Assembly (NCBI RefSeq): GCF_029407905.1 | Contig: NC_073630.1 | Span: 50,059,001 to 50,123,000, forward strand | Source: Bubalus kerabau | Taxonomy: Eukaryota; Chordata; Mammalia; Artiodactyla; Bovidae | DNA: 64,000 bases | Direction of reading: 5' to 3' | Shown: in pieces, positions 1 to 9,894 of the stretch | How positions within the stretch are numbered: the stretch's first letter is position 1 | Layout: every line of letters starts with the position of its first letter | Notes under the pieces: generated by a model | Databases searched by the model: none | What the model saw: only the letters and a program-made list of their open reading frames with translations | Told to the model about the DNA's origin: nothing | Made by a program: the position numbers and the translations under genes

Positions 1-1249
1 TGCTAAGCATTTTTTCGATTTAATCACTTCTTCACACCGATTTCCCCCAAGGAAAGCCGACAGCTAGATTGTGACAGCACCTTTTCTGTGATGCTGGTAA
101 GTTCCAGCTTTTACACTTGTACTCCCTCTGGCTCCACTTCAGCTCCTCCTCCACTGCTTTTGTGCCCCCCAAGTCCTGTACATTAATCCCAACTCTCCCA
201 TGGGGAACAATAAGAGCACTGGACTCAGTTCTGCTTTTAGATCTCTTATCCAAACTTCTGAGCAGATGACTTTATCCAGCCTCGTCTCACGAGGACTGTG
301 TTCTGTTTTCACAGTCAGCCTTGCCTTTGCTGATTTTTCCCACAAACTTAAGGTTTTCTGAATTCAGATAACATCCCCTGACACCTACCTTTGGAAGGAT
401 GGGGCTGATCCAAGCAGAAAAGCGTCTCATTTTCGATCCCCAGTTCACAGGGGGGAGTCAGGTTGCTTTCATTCATGAGAAGGCTGTCAACCACATCCAT
501 GCTTGCCTGCTGCTTTCCACCAAGTGTTGGCAAGCTGGTGAACGGCTCACTCTCGGCTCATTCCTCTAATGACTGACTGGAGAGTCTCCCAAATGCGACC
601 TGCTGTGGAGAGGCAGGGGGGTAGGGGGCGTGATTGCCAGGTGTGGGCTCCTGCGGCCATTCTTAAAGGCGACTGGAGTTCAGCACGCTCAGGCCAGCTG
701 GGCAGGCATTTGCACTCCTGTCTTGGAAAGAGCAGCTGATGCGAGCCAAGCCCGCTCCACCTTCCAGGCCCACCCCATTCCTGGGCCAGCCGTAGGGCCC
801 TGAGCACAGGCAGCCTGACTGCGAGTTAACCCTTCCCAGAGCATCGCTGCTTTTCCGCACACATGCACACACACGTGGACACACACATACAGGGACACAG
901 TACCTCTCTCCTCTGTATAGGAACCTGTCACCATCCCAGACATAGGCAGAATAAAGCTCAAACAGGCTGTGTGAGACAGGAGCGACTAACACGGCAACAG
1001 ACACCGATATGCAGAGCATCAGGACTAAAGGACACGGAGGCACTGTGTTTCTCCCTCCTTATATAAAAGCAATTAGTGCCTTTTAGCTTTGGAACCATGC
1101 CCAACAATGTGTGTGGATATAACTGCTGGCTGGTTGTTAAGTTGTTACCAACCACAGGGCTATTTCTTGTGGTCTCTGCCCCTGGTAACTGAAAGGAGGG
1201 GGTGCCCTGACTGTAGGTGCTTGGATCCTTAATATAGAAAACACTTAGT
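1..1249. other. Single-copy-looking sequence, no gene recognised
   Basis: I see no repeat family that I can name and no credible exon here. A short CA-rich patch lies at about 862-900. The small open frames on both strands overlap one another and show no domain, splice-site arrangement or codon pattern that would support coding. It could hold intronic or intergenic DNA of a gene outside the window. Confidence 0.5.
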
Positions 1250-1740
1250 AAGATTTTCCATTCATTCATTTACGCATTCGTCCATTCATTCAGCACATGT
1301 TCATTGAGAGCCTCCCGCTTGCCAGGTACTTCTCTAAACACATAAGCAAATAAGGAACAAGATCATTTCAGATGTGTAAAGCACCACAGAGGAAGTCGAG
1401 CAGCAAGGTATACTGGAGAGGGATGATGGATTGTGGGGGCTGTTGCTCATTTAGATGGGGTCTCTTGCAGGAGGGGACCAAGATTGGAGAGCTGGATGAC
1501 AAGGAGCGGAAGGCTTGTGACAACTGGGGAAAGCTGCTTCTAGGCAGGAGGAGCAGTCTTTTGGGCAGAGGTCACAGCAAGAGCAAAGGCCCTGTGTGGG
1601 AATGAACTTGGCCTATTTGAGGAATAGTTAGAAGCAGGAATGAATGAGGGGCCAATGGTGGGAGATGGGGTTAGAGATGGGGGCCTGGCCAGGGCTCTGG
1701 GCTTTCTGTGAGGCTTTGTGGTGCCGGCAAGCTCCTCCAG
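1250..1740 (+). mobile_element. Ancient L1M-type LINE 3' UTR fragment
   Basis: The stretch opens with CATTCATTCATT-like repeats followed by the 'gcc-tccc-gcttgccaggtac' theme of old L1M 3' UTRs. It continues with the later parts of the same consensus: a 'cacagcaagagcaaaggccctg' block near 1575 and a 'gggcctggccagggct' block near 1683. It is strongly diverged, so the assignment to L1M rather than another old LINE is by eye. Confidence 0.45.
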
Positions 1741-2065
1741 CCCCTTCGTACACGTGGTGTCCTCTGCTGAGACCTTTGGGACAGCAGCTGACAGCAGAGG
1801 CTCTTTGTTGCTCACAGCTGCTTAGCTGAGCTGAGACCTGATCGAGACCCTTTAGGGGTCCCTCGTGCTTTGACAGCTTTCTCAGCTGACAGTCCTATGT
1901 GTTCTATCGTGGCTGATTCCCGGCCGAACATGGATGAACCGATGGGCATTTTTACCACCCAGGCTTGGGATGTGGGGCTGGAAAGAGACCGATACCTCTT
2001 TTCTTTGAAACCACGAACAGCTCATATTGGAGGTACTTAGTCACAAGAACTAGAAATGCGAGGAA
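1741..2065. other. Unassigned sequence
   Basis: About 320 bp between an old LINE fragment and a MIR. No repeat or gene recognised. Confidence 0.4.
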
Positions 2066-2290
2066 TATTGGAGAAGCTGTTAGCAGTTATTAACAGGAGA
2101 GACAGACCCCAGATCAAGTCCTGGCTTCACTGGTTACCCGTTGGCAAATACTGGGCAGGTTTCCTAACCCGAGACTCATTTCTTTCTGTCAAAGGGGGAC
2201 CAAATGACTTCCCAGATACTTGTTATAAAGATTGATTGCCTCAGGACAGTGCCTGACACACAAAAAGTGTTCAATAAACCATAGATAATA
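2066..2290 (+). mobile_element. MIR SINE
   Basis: The order of MIR blocks is visible: an 'agtcctggctt' segment, the 'aatactgggcaggtttcctaaccc' block equivalent to the MIR core, then the tail with 'cagtgcctgacac' and 'gttcaataaa'. It is immediately followed by a younger CHR-type SINE in the opposite orientation. Confidence 0.75.
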
Positions 2291-2308
2291 AAAACGATTA
2301 TTATGATT

Positions 2309-2590
2309 TTTCCTTTTATTTTTTTGGCTGCGCTGGGTCTTCATTGCTGTATGCCGGCTTTCTCTCGTTGCGGCGAGCCGGGGCTGCTCTCTGTTGTGGT
2401 GAGTGGGCTTCTCATGGTGGTTGCCTCTCTTGTTGCAGAGCACAGGCTCCAGGGCATGCGAGCTCAGCAATTGTGGTGCATGGGCTTAGTTGCTCCGTGG
2501 CATGCGGGATCTTCCTCAACCAGGGATCAAACCTGCATCCCCTGCATTGGCAGGCAGATTCTTATCCACTGTACCACCGGGCAGTCCCTA
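2309..2590 (-). mobile_element. CHR-type cetartiodactyl SINE
   Basis: Antisense copy. The T-rich tail complement sits on the left (from about 2309). The body has the characteristic 'tctctcgttgcggcgagc' and 'gttgctccgtggcatgcggga' blocks, and the tRNA-like head complement ('aaacctgcatcccctgcattgg') is at the right end. Imperfect flanking repeats of the form TATTAT(GA)TTTTTC(C)TTTTAT lie at about 2297-2318 and 2588-2606 and look like a TSD. Confidence 0.75.
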
Positions 2591-2599
2591 TTATTTTTC

Positions 2600-3117
2600 T
2601 TTTATACACAAGGATTTGACTCAGAGTGGCCCCATGGTTTGCTGGTGAGAATGAATGGTGGAATCCCCCTCATGGACCAGTGGCTCCGTCCTTGCTCCTC
2701 TTCCTGCAGTGTTCAGCTTTCTTCATTATTCTATGTCCTGTAGCCTATCTGGAGCCAGAACCCGTCTCTGCCTCTCCTTCCTGCCTTGGTTCCTGTTGGC
2801 TGAATCTTCTCAGTCTGCAGACTGATATGGACCCTACCCACTAGGAGGGACCCAGAGCAGTACTGTCCTGATTTGGGGAGGGACAGATATTCAGATTTTG
2901 AGCCCTGGGTACAGCTGAATTTCATCACGCTGCTCTTCTCAGCAGCTGGCTGCTTCAGCTGCTTTAACTGGGCAGACATCACCATCCATAGCAGGTGCTT
3001 CCTACGGAGGTTCCTGAGGCCCATCAGCTGTGGCTTCAGCCGCTACAGGGAACCTCTGCTGTGGGTCCAAGAGCAGAGGAGCCAAGGGCTGGTGTCCACC
3101 TGCCCTGAACGAGGAGG
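2600..3117. other. Single-copy-looking sequence
   Basis: About 500 bp without a recognised repeat. Open frames on both strands overlap and show no domain. No exon call is justified. Confidence 0.4.
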
Positions 3118-3335
3118 ATGCGTGTGTGCATGCTGAGTCACTTCAGCTCTCCAACTCTTTGCAACCCCACCAAGCTCCTCTGCCCAAGGAAGTTTCCAGG
3201 CAAGAATACTGGAGTGGGTTGCCATTTCCTCCTCCAAGGGATCTTCTTGACCCAGGGATCAAACTGGCATTTCTTAAGTCTCCTGCATTGGCAGGTGGGT
3301 TGTTTACCACTAGTGCCACCTGGGAAGCCCTGAAC
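3118..3335 (-). mobile_element. Bov-tA SINE
   Basis: Reads as the complement of a Bov-tA element: 'aagaatactggagtgggttgcc' near 3200, then the B-box-like 'gacccagggatcaaac' complement near 3250, ending at 'cctgggaagccc' (3320-3331), which is the complement of the SINE 5' end. Confidence 0.9.
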
Positions 3336-3361
3336 TGAAATGGAGCCCAACTTGGAGCAAG

Positions 3362-3403
3362 TTCTTCCTTCCTCCATCCCTCCTTCCCTCCCTCCCTCCC
3401 TTC
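3362..3403 (+). repeat. Polypyrimidine (CCTT/CCCT) tract, left part
   Basis: C/T-only tract that continues as the tract starting at 3839, on the other side of the LTR. The LTR insertion therefore split one original pyrimidine tract. Confidence 0.8.
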
Positions 3404-3838
3404 TGTTGAGTCCTGCCCTAAAGCCACAGGTGCGAGGCCTTGTACCGAGGCCACAGCAGCAGAGCCCATAATCAAGGACACCTCCGAAGCTGACTGGGCC
3501 CCTTTGTAACCTCGCCCAAAACCCCCTGATAGTCACTAACAAGCTTCCTGACTCCCAACTAAGCAAAGATGCCAACCTACTCCAGTAAACACTCTATAGA
3601 GCCCCAACCAGTCACCTAATGCCAACCATCAAGCAGGAATTTTCTTTGTCTTGAGGCTCTACAAATCGGCTATTAACCCACAAAAGGTCAGCTCTCCCTG
3701 GCCTGTCAGGAGTTGTTGGCCTACTGCACTTGCGGTGCCCGCTTTATCTCTGCTCTTTGTTCTCAATAAACTCCCTCCTTTCTGAAATGCCCTGTGTCTG
3801 GAAATTCTTTTCCAACCCATGCTCAGACTGCCTCAACA
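3404..3838 (+). mobile_element. Solo LTR of an endogenous retrovirus
   Basis: A 435-bp element starting TGTTGAG and ending CTCAACA, a perfect 7-bp terminal inverted repeat of the TG...CA kind. The last part has LTR organisation: 'cctgtcaggagttgttggcc', an AATAAA signal at 3765-3770, then about 70 bp of R/U5-like sequence. The 9 bp CCTCCCTTC lies directly on both sides (3395-3403 and 3839-3847); part of that match may be chance because the target is a low-complexity pyrimidine tract. No gag, pol or env sequence is adjacent, so this is a solo LTR left by recombination. The ERV family cannot be named with confidence. Confidence 0.88.
3765..3770 (+). terminator. Polyadenylation signal of the solo LTR
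   Basis: AATAAA in the context TCTCAATAAACTCC, placed about 70 bp before the LTR 3' end as expected at the R/U5 side of a gammaretrovirus-like LTR. Whether it is used now is unknown. Confidence 0.65.
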
Positions 3839-3914
3839 CCTCCCTTCCTTTTCTCCTTCCTCCCCACCTTTCTACTCCATCTGTTCATCGGTTGGCAGGT
3901 AGCAAGGGTGCAGG

Positions 3915-4138
3915 GGGCTTTCCCAGTGGCTCAGCAATAAAGAATCTGCCTGCAATGCCAGAGCCATAGGAGACACTGGTTTGATCCCTGGGTCAAGGAA
4001 GGTCCCCTGGAGGAGGGCTTGGCAATCCACTTCAGTATCCTTACCTAGAGAATACCATGGACAGAGGAGCCTACCGGACTACAGTCCATGGAGTAGAGTC
4101 GAATACGAATGAAGCAACTTAGCACACACACACACACA
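3915..4138 (+). mobile_element. Bov-tA SINE
   Basis: Starts with 'ggctttcccagtggctcag', runs through 'aaagaatctgcctgcaatgcc' and 'catggacagaggagcct', and ends in a short CA tract (about 4122-4138). More diverged than the copies at 7-9 kb. Confidence 0.88.
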
Positions 4139-4179
4139 AGAATGTGGGAGGCGGGTACTGGAGATTTTGTAAACTCAGA

Positions 4180-4400
4180 AGGAGTCAGTGTGGCACATTT
4201 GAGTGCTGTGCTTTACAAGCTTTAGTACAAATCTGAATCAGCTGAGTTAGTGGTTAAAAACTGGGATCCTCAGACTCCCTTCCTGGGATTCTGATCCTTT
4301 AGCCCCAGGCATGGGAATCTGCATTTTTATCCAGCATTCCTGGTGCTTCAGAGGCCAGTGATCTCAGGGTCACTCTCAGGAGGCTCCCTGGAAGCCGTTA
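4180..4400. mobile_element. Probable hAT/MER-type DNA transposon remnant
   Basis: The 'gggaatctgcatttttatccagcattcctggtg' theme (4312-4345), preceded by 'ctgggattctgatcctttag', resembles non-autonomous hAT (Charlie-related) elements of mammals. No clear terminal inverted repeats or 8-bp target duplication are visible, so the family is tentative. Confidence 0.4.
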
Positions 4401-4439
4401 TGCCGGTGAGCCCAGGCATCAGACAACAGTAACCTAAGC

Positions 4440-4625
4440 CTGTTCTCTACCCCTGCCACCTCCGCTGTGATCATGAACAACTTAATTGGCCTTTCTGAGT
4501 CTCAGCTTGCTCATCTGTAAAATGCACATACCACAGCACTATCTATAAACAAAGCAACACTTGGAAGGCACCTCAAACAATGCCTGGAAGTTAGGGCTGG
4601 ACTCTAATAATTATTGTCAGTGAAG
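4440..4625 (+). mobile_element. MIR SINE
   Basis: Clear MIR core: 'ctttctgagtctcagcttgc' followed by 'tcatctgtaaaatg' and the tail block 'acaatgcctggaagt'. Confidence 0.8.
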
Positions 4626-4664
4626 AAGATTAATCCCAGGGATCCTCTATTTGTCGCTATCATC

Positions 4665-4745
4665 ACGGCCAGATTAAGGGCTTATGTCTCCAGCACCCGA
4701 GCACAGTGCTTGGCATACAGTATGTGCTTGGGAAATGGAAATAAA
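4665..4745 (+). mobile_element. L2 LINE 3' tail fragment
   Basis: The segment 'tgtctccagcacccgagcacagtgcttggcatacagta' is the conserved 3' end of L2. Only the last ~80 bp are present. Confidence 0.55.
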
Positions 4746-4808
4746 GAGTAAAACATCAGGAGTGTCAATATTGCATTGCTTATTCTACCCTTTTATATCT
4801 CTATCTGA

Positions 4809-4938
4809 AGAAGGAAATGGCAACCCTCTCAAGTATTCTTGCCTGTGAAGTCCCATGGACAGAAAAGCCTGGTGGGTTACAGTCCATAGTGTTTCTAAGA
4901 GCCGGACATGACTTAGGAATTAAACAGCAGCAGCAATA
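4809..4938 (+). mobile_element. Bov-A-type SINE (partial)
   Basis: Monomer-like piece beginning 'gaaggaaatggcaacc' and ending in a (CAG) run typical of Bov-A2 tails. The tRNA-like head is absent. Confidence 0.8.
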
Positions 4939-5104
4939 TCTCTATCACATCTATTCTTTTCCTGACCATCTCTGGATTTTTCACTCTGAGTTTCTGAGCC
5001 AATGTTACTGTAGAATTAAACTGAAAAAGAGAAAATTCTAACAAGAGACCATAGTGCTTTCAAGGTGAGAGCTGATGCATTTCTCAGGGCGTTAGTCTTT
5101 ATTT

Positions 5105-5235
5105 CACTCCTCAGTGCACATTTATTGAATGCCTTCTAAGTGCCAGGCACGGTGCCAGCTGCTGGGGATAAGCCATGAGCCAAGTCGATGGAATCCTGCC
5201 CTCAGGAAATTCTCGGTCCACTGTGGGAGACAGGC
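5105..5235 (+). mobile_element. Ancient L1M-type 3' UTR fragment
   Basis: Contains 'tttattgaatgccttctaagtgccaggcacggtgcc' and 'ggggataagcc', then 'cctgccctcaggaa', in the order found in old L1M 3' UTRs. Confidence 0.5.
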
Positions 5236-5462
5236 CATAAACAGATGGGGCAAAATTGAAGTAGTCCTCTTGTCTCAGAGTCCTGTCCCTTAATTGGGCA
5301 CAGGCCCAGACGAATTGATAAAAATTGATTAAACTGAGCTGAAAAATTGCTTCCCCTTTCTCTGAAACCCACAGGATGGGTGCCTCCTGAGGTCCACAAT
5401 GCCCTTTGGGTACTGAGGACTCTTGGCAAACGCTGTCCTAGGAAGACAGAGCATGAGCTATC

Positions 5463-5711
5463 TTTTTTTTAGGTTTGTAAATTTTAAAAATTTATTCTTC
5501 ACTGAAGGATAATTGCTTTACATGTGTTAGTTTCTGGTGTACAACACTGTGAATCAGCTATATGTATACATATATCCCCTCCCTCTTGCGCCTCTCTCTG
5601 ACCTCTCCCATGCCACCCGCTAGGTCATCACAGCGCACTGAGCTGGGCTCCCTGTGCTATACAGCTGCCTCCCACCAGCTCTCTATTTTATGCATGGTAG
5701 TGTATATAGAG
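5463..5711 (-). mobile_element. L1 3' UTR, 5'-truncated, antisense
   Basis: Complement of an L1 3' end: T-rich start, then 'ggataattgctttac', 'gaatcagctatatgtatac' and 'tatcccctccctctt'. The near-identical flanks AGAGCATGAGCTATC (5448-5462) and AGAACATGAGCTATC (6025-6039) look like its TSD. A SINE entered at its truncated 5' end, so both lie between the same flanks. Confidence 0.8.
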
Positions 5712-6018
5712 AGCTTCCTTGGTAGCTCAGTTGGTAAAGAATCTACCTGCAATGCAGGAGACCCTGGTTTAATTCCTGGATTGGGAAGGGTTAGGCTACC
5801 CACTCCAGTATTTTTGGGCTTCCCTGTTGGCTCAGACGGTAAAGAATCCTCCTGTAATGTGGGAGACTTGATTTTGATCCTTGCATCGGGAAGATCCCCT
5901 GGACGAGGGCATGGCAACCCACTCCAGTATTCTTGCCTGGAGAATCCCCATGGACAGAGGAGCCTGGCGGGCTACAGTCCATGGGGTCACACAACTGAAG
6001 TGCCTAAGCACAGCACAG
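5712..6018 (+). mobile_element. Bov-tA SINE, dimeric form
   Basis: Two tRNA-like heads follow one another: 'agcttccttggtagctcag' at 5712 and 'ggcttccctgttggctcag' at 5817, followed by one 3' body. Flanks AGTGTATATAGAGA and AGTGTATGTAGAAC form its TSD. It sits at the truncated 5' end of the antisense L1. Confidence 0.85.
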
Positions 6019-6039
6019 TGTATGTAGAACATGAGCTAT

Positions 6040-6735
6040 CCATTACCCTTGGATAATGGCCCCCTTGGTAGCTGCTCCCCAAATTGTTCTCCATCTTAAG
6101 AAACAATTGTTCTAAAACACCTAAGATTTGTTTGTATTTTTTCCTCATTATAACTGAATCACATGCTCCCTGCAATTTTTTTTTAAATAAAGAAAAATAG
6201 GTAAGTATAAATATCACACAAACATATTTCAGGACCCCACATGATTGAAACACAGTCCAGAAGCCAGAGGTAGTTAACAGGTAATGGCAGGTTGAGGATT
6301 CCCAGTTCTTAGGGCAGCCTGACATTTCTCCAAGTTCTCTTGCCTCTGCTCTGCAATTTCCTCTCTCTGCTGCTTAAATGTCACTGTCTAAATTCTTTAT
6401 TCCTCATCCTCTTTCCAAACCCAGCCCCACCGCTGCCTGCCGGCTAGGGTTTCTCTCTTTTCCTCCCTGTAACCGTCTCAGACTTCTGGAAGTGCCTGAC
6501 TGGGGCTCCGCTCCCTCCTCACCCTATGCTGGTAATGCTGGGTTCCTCAGGTGGGGGAGGGGGGCATGCTGATTCTGGTACAACTGCTGCCCTCAGAGGA
6601 CTGTGTGTGACCCCCCCGAAGCGGGTCTTATCCCCCTCCTTGAGAAATCACAGTGGATCTTTTCTGATAAGTGAAAAACCCCTCCTTACTACAGAGAAAG
6701 GCGAGCATTATGTCTGTGTCTGATGAAGCTGTCAC
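6040..6735. other. Single-copy-looking sequence
   Basis: About 700 bp with no repeat that I recognise. The small open frames at 6378-6723 have no domain or splice support. Confidence 0.4.
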
Positions 6736-6737
6736 TT

Positions 6738-6888
6738 AGCAAGTCATGGCTGGGTTTGGACAAGTAGCTTTTCTGTCTTTATTTCCTCACCTTAAAATGG
6801 GTTAACAGAGGTAACGCCTACCTCAGAGGAATGCCGGGACATTTTGCATCACAGTGTGTTTAAAGTACACAGCCTAGTGTTTGGCATG
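6738..6888 (+). mobile_element. MIR SINE, interrupted at its 3' end
   Basis: MIR core is visible ('tggacaagtagc', 'tttcctcaccttaaaatggg', 'cctacctcagagg', 'agcctagtgtttggca'). A Bov-tA with its GT tract inserted in the tail; TGGCATGTCGTG (from 6882) and TGGCATGTCATG (from 7139) bracket it. Confidence 0.75.

Positions 6889-6890
<2 letters not shown>

Positions 6891-6923
<33 letters not shown>
6891..6923 (+). repeat. (GT)n microsatellite
   Basis: About 16 uninterrupted GT units at the left edge of an antisense Bov-tA. On the SINE strand it is the CA-rich 3' tail, so it probably grew from that tail. Likely length-polymorphic. Confidence 0.97.
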
Positions 6924-6925
<2 letters not shown>

Positions 6926-7136
6926 AAGTCATTTCAGCCATGTCTGATTCTTTGCGACCCTCTGGACTGTAGCCTGCCAGGTTCCTCTGTCTGTGGGATT
7001 CTCCAGGCAAGTATACTGGAGTGGGTTGCCATGCGGTCCTCCAGGGGATCTTCCCAACCCAGGGATTGAACCTGCATCTCTTATGACGCCTGCATTGGCA
7101 GGTGGGTTCTCTACCACTAGCGCCACCCTGGAAGCC
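6924..7136 (-). mobile_element. Bov-tA SINE
   Basis: Antisense copy, from 'gctaagtcatttcagccatg' to 'caccctggaagcccc'. Its (GT)n neighbour corresponds to the 3' tail and the TSD described for the adjacent MIR brackets both. Confidence 0.9.
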
Positions 7137-7146
7137 CCTGGCATGT

Positions 7147-7425
7147 CATGCTGCTGCTACTGCTGCTAAGTCGCTTCAGTCGTGTCTGACTCTGTGCGAC
7201 CCCATAGACGGCAGCCCACAAGGCTCCCCTGTCCCTGGGATTTTCCAGGCAAGAACACTGGAGTGGGTTGCCATTTCCTTGTCCAATGCATGAAAGTGAA
7301 AAGTGAAAGTGAAGTCGGTCAGTTGTGTCCGACTCTTCGCAACCCCATGGACTGCAACCCATCAGGCTCCTCCATCCATGGGACTTTCCAGGCAAGAGTA
7401 CTGGAGTGGGGTACCATTGCCTAGA
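7147..7425 (-). mobile_element. Bov-A2 SINE
   Basis: Antisense dimer: (CTG) tail at the left, first monomer to about 7283, linker 'atgaaagtgaaaagtgaaag', second monomer to 7425. Low divergence from the other Bov-A2 copies in the cluster. Confidence 0.92.
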
Positions 7426-7505
7426 GGCCTAGTAAATAATATGCCATGTTTCATGTTGACAGAAACATTAAAATCATCTTTAATACCAGTGCCTCAAGAT
7501 AATGT

Positions 7506-7770
7506 GGAGAAGGAAATGGCAACCACTCCAGTGTTCTTGCCTGGAGAGTCCCGTGGATGGAGGAGCCTGGTGGGCTGCTGTCCATGGGGTTGCACAGAGT
7601 CAGACATGACTGAAGTGACTTACTTTGCATGCATGCATTGGAGAAGGAAATGGCAACCCACTCCAATATTCTTGCCTGGGGAATCCCAGGGACAGAGGAG
7701 CCAGGTGGGCTGCCGTCTATGGGGTCGCACAGAGTTGGACACGACTGAAGCGACTTCACAGCAGCAGCAA
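7506..7770 (+). mobile_element. Bov-A2 SINE
   Basis: Two monomers, each beginning 'gagaaggaaatggcaacc' (7507 and 7642), ending with a CAG tail. The flanks AAGATAATGT occur just before 7506 and again from 7770 and form a perfect TSD. Opposite orientation to both neighbours. Confidence 0.93.
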
Positions 7771-7890
7771 GATAATGTTTGTTAAAGATCTGGAGGCTAT
7801 CTGTCCAGACTTCACCTCTATACAATTAAAAAAACAAACAAACAAATAAAAACAAATTTGAACTCCTGCCTTATATACAAGATTCATCCT

Positions 7891-8160
7891 GCTGCTGCTG
7901 CTAAGTCGCTTCAGTCATGTCTGACTCTGTGCGACCCCATAGACGGAAGCCCACCAGGCTCCCCCATCCCTGGGATTCTCTAGGCAACAATACTGGAGTG
8001 GGTTGCCATTTCCTTCTCCAATGCATGAAAGTGAAAAGTCAAAGAGAAGTCGCTCAGTCGTGTCCGACTCTTTGTGACCCCATGGACTGCAGCCCACCAG
8101 GCTCCTCCATCATGGGATTTTCCAGGCAAGAGTACTGGAGTGGGGTGTCATTGCCTTCTC
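7891..8160 (-). mobile_element. Bov-A2 SINE
   Basis: Antisense dimer with a perfect 13-bp TSD CAAGATTCATCCT at 7878-7890 and 8161-8173. Confidence 0.95.
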
Positions 8161-8173
8161 CAAGATTCATCCT

Positions 8174-8592
8174 ACTTACCATTTTTTGAAAATGTATTTT
8201 TAATATAGAATTTTCCCTCAAAATGAGAAACATGGCTTTTTAAGATTCTGAAAACCTTATTTTTAAAACATTTAGGTAAGAAAGTTAAAATATTACAACC
8301 CCATCATCCAGCAAATTTGAAAAGTATTTTGCATACATACTAGTTTGCATATTTATTGTTTTCACTTAGTATTCTTTCATCATCATGTTTCAGTACTTCT
8401 CCATGGTATTATTTTCAGGGTTGTCTATTATTTCATTAATAGACACCACTGGAGGCCTGAGGCCTGGGCAAATAGTTTTCCAAAGGATCAGATTCGTTAT
8501 ATAAGGCTGCTGTTTATTAGTACTGGCCTATTATACTTTTTATCAGCATTTGATATTATTAGTTCACATTTTCATTTTGCTAATTTAATCAT
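8174..8592. other. AT-rich unassigned sequence
   Basis: AT-rich interval between two Bov-A2 copies. A block near 8350-8440 ('ttcatcatcatgtttcagtacttctccatgg') resembles an old L1 antisense 3' region but is too diverged to assign. Confidence 0.35.
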
Positions 8593-8604
8593 AAAAGGTA
8601 CCTC

Positions 8605-8877
8605 TGCTGCTGCTAAGTCACTTCAGTCGTGTCCGACTCCGTGCGACCCCATAGATGGCAGCCCATCAGGCTCCCCTGTCCCTGGGATTCTCCAGGCAAG
8701 AACACTGGAGTAGTTTGCCATTTCCATCTCCAATGCATGAAAGTGAAAAGTGAAAGTGAAGTCGCTCAATTGTATCTGACTCTTAGCGACCCCATGGACT
8801 GCAGCCCACCAGGCTCCTCCGTCCATGGGATTTTCCAGGCAAGAGTACTGGAGTGGGTTGCCATTGCCTTCTCCACC
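8605..8877 (-). mobile_element. Bov-A2 SINE
   Basis: Antisense dimer with a perfect 12-bp TSD AAAAGGTACCTC at 8593-8604 and 8878-8889. Confidence 0.95.
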
Positions 8878-8904
8878 AAAAGGTACCTCGTGGTTGTTTA
8901 AATT

Positions 8905-9440
8905 TTCATTTTCCCTTTTAATTGAAGTATAGTTGACTTACAGCATTACATTAATTTCAGGTGTACTGCATAGTGAGACAATATTTTGATTGATTATAAT
9001 TCCTTTATATTTATTATAAAATATAGGCTATACACCCTATGTTGTGCATTACATCCTTGTATCTTATTTTCTACCTAGTTGTTTATATCTCTTAACCCCC
9101 TAGCCCTATCTTGCTCATCTCCCTACCCTTTTCCCCACTGGTAACCACTAGTTTGTTCCCTGTATCTGTGAGTCTGTTTCTGTTTTGTTGTATTCATCCA
9201 TTTGTTTTATTTTTCTAGATTCCACATGTTAAGTGAAAACCTACAGTATTTGTCTTTCTCTGACTTACTGCACTGAGCATAATACCCTCCAGGTCCTTCC
9301 ATGTTGTTGCTAAATGGCAGATTTTCATTCCTTTTTATGACTCAGATAATTTGCATGTCTTTTATTATCAGAGATGCTCCATATTTTCCATGGGTTTATT
9401 TACTAGCTGTATTTCTTCTTCTGTCACTTGTGTAAACCTA
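8905..9440 (-). mobile_element. L1M-type LINE 3' UTR, antisense
   Basis: Begins with the 'ttttaattgaagtatagttgacttacag' theme of antisense L1M 3' UTRs and continues with 'ccccactggtaaccactag', 'gtctgtttctgttttgt', 'cacatgttaagtgaaa' and 'tccttccatgttgttgc'. Confidence 0.75.
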
Positions 9441-9483
9441 GGATAAGCCAGAGCATTTTTTATGAATGGTTTATGTGCTTTGC

Positions 9484-9800
9484 CTATTTCTTTGTTAAAT
9501 CAACGAATATTTATTGAACACCTAGTATGTGCCAGGAACTGATGTAGGTCCTGTTCACAGTAGTGAGTAAAACAAAGTCCCTCCCTTAACTGGGCTCACA
9601 TCCTAGTGAGGGACACACAGAAACATGGAACAGAGCAGAGAATATCAAATGGTATATTAGTTCTTTGCAGGGAAACAAAGCCAGCTTAGGGGATGTAGAG
9701 TGATGGGTGACCAGAGAAGGTCTTTCTGAGGTGGTGACATTTGAGCAGAGAGCTAAATGAACTGAGTCTCATGACTATCTGGGAATAGAACATTCCACAT
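9484..9800 (+). mobile_element. L1M-type LINE 3' UTR fragment
   Basis: 'tttattgaacacctagtatgtgccagg' (9510-9536) is followed by 'cctagtgagggacacacag' and then 'ttctgaggtggtgacatttgagcagag', the ordered landmarks of an old L1M 3' UTR. Confidence 0.65.
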
Positions 9801-9894
9801 AGTGTATTTATTGCCACATTAAAATGTTTTTCTCATCACTTGACAAGAAAGCTACCTAAAGAGTTGACAATGATTTCTCATTTACAATTTACTG

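Noticed and set aside
2303..2743. A 146-codon frame
   Set aside because: Most of it is an antisense CHR SINE; such SINEs often produce open frames.
3138..3575. Minus-strand 145-codon frame
   Set aside because: Composed of a Bov-tA SINE and part of the solo LTR.
5712..5790. A tRNA gene suggested by the tRNA-like A/B box text
   Set aside because: The sequence is the tRNA-derived head of a Bov-tA SINE, followed by SINE body, and repeated many times in the window.
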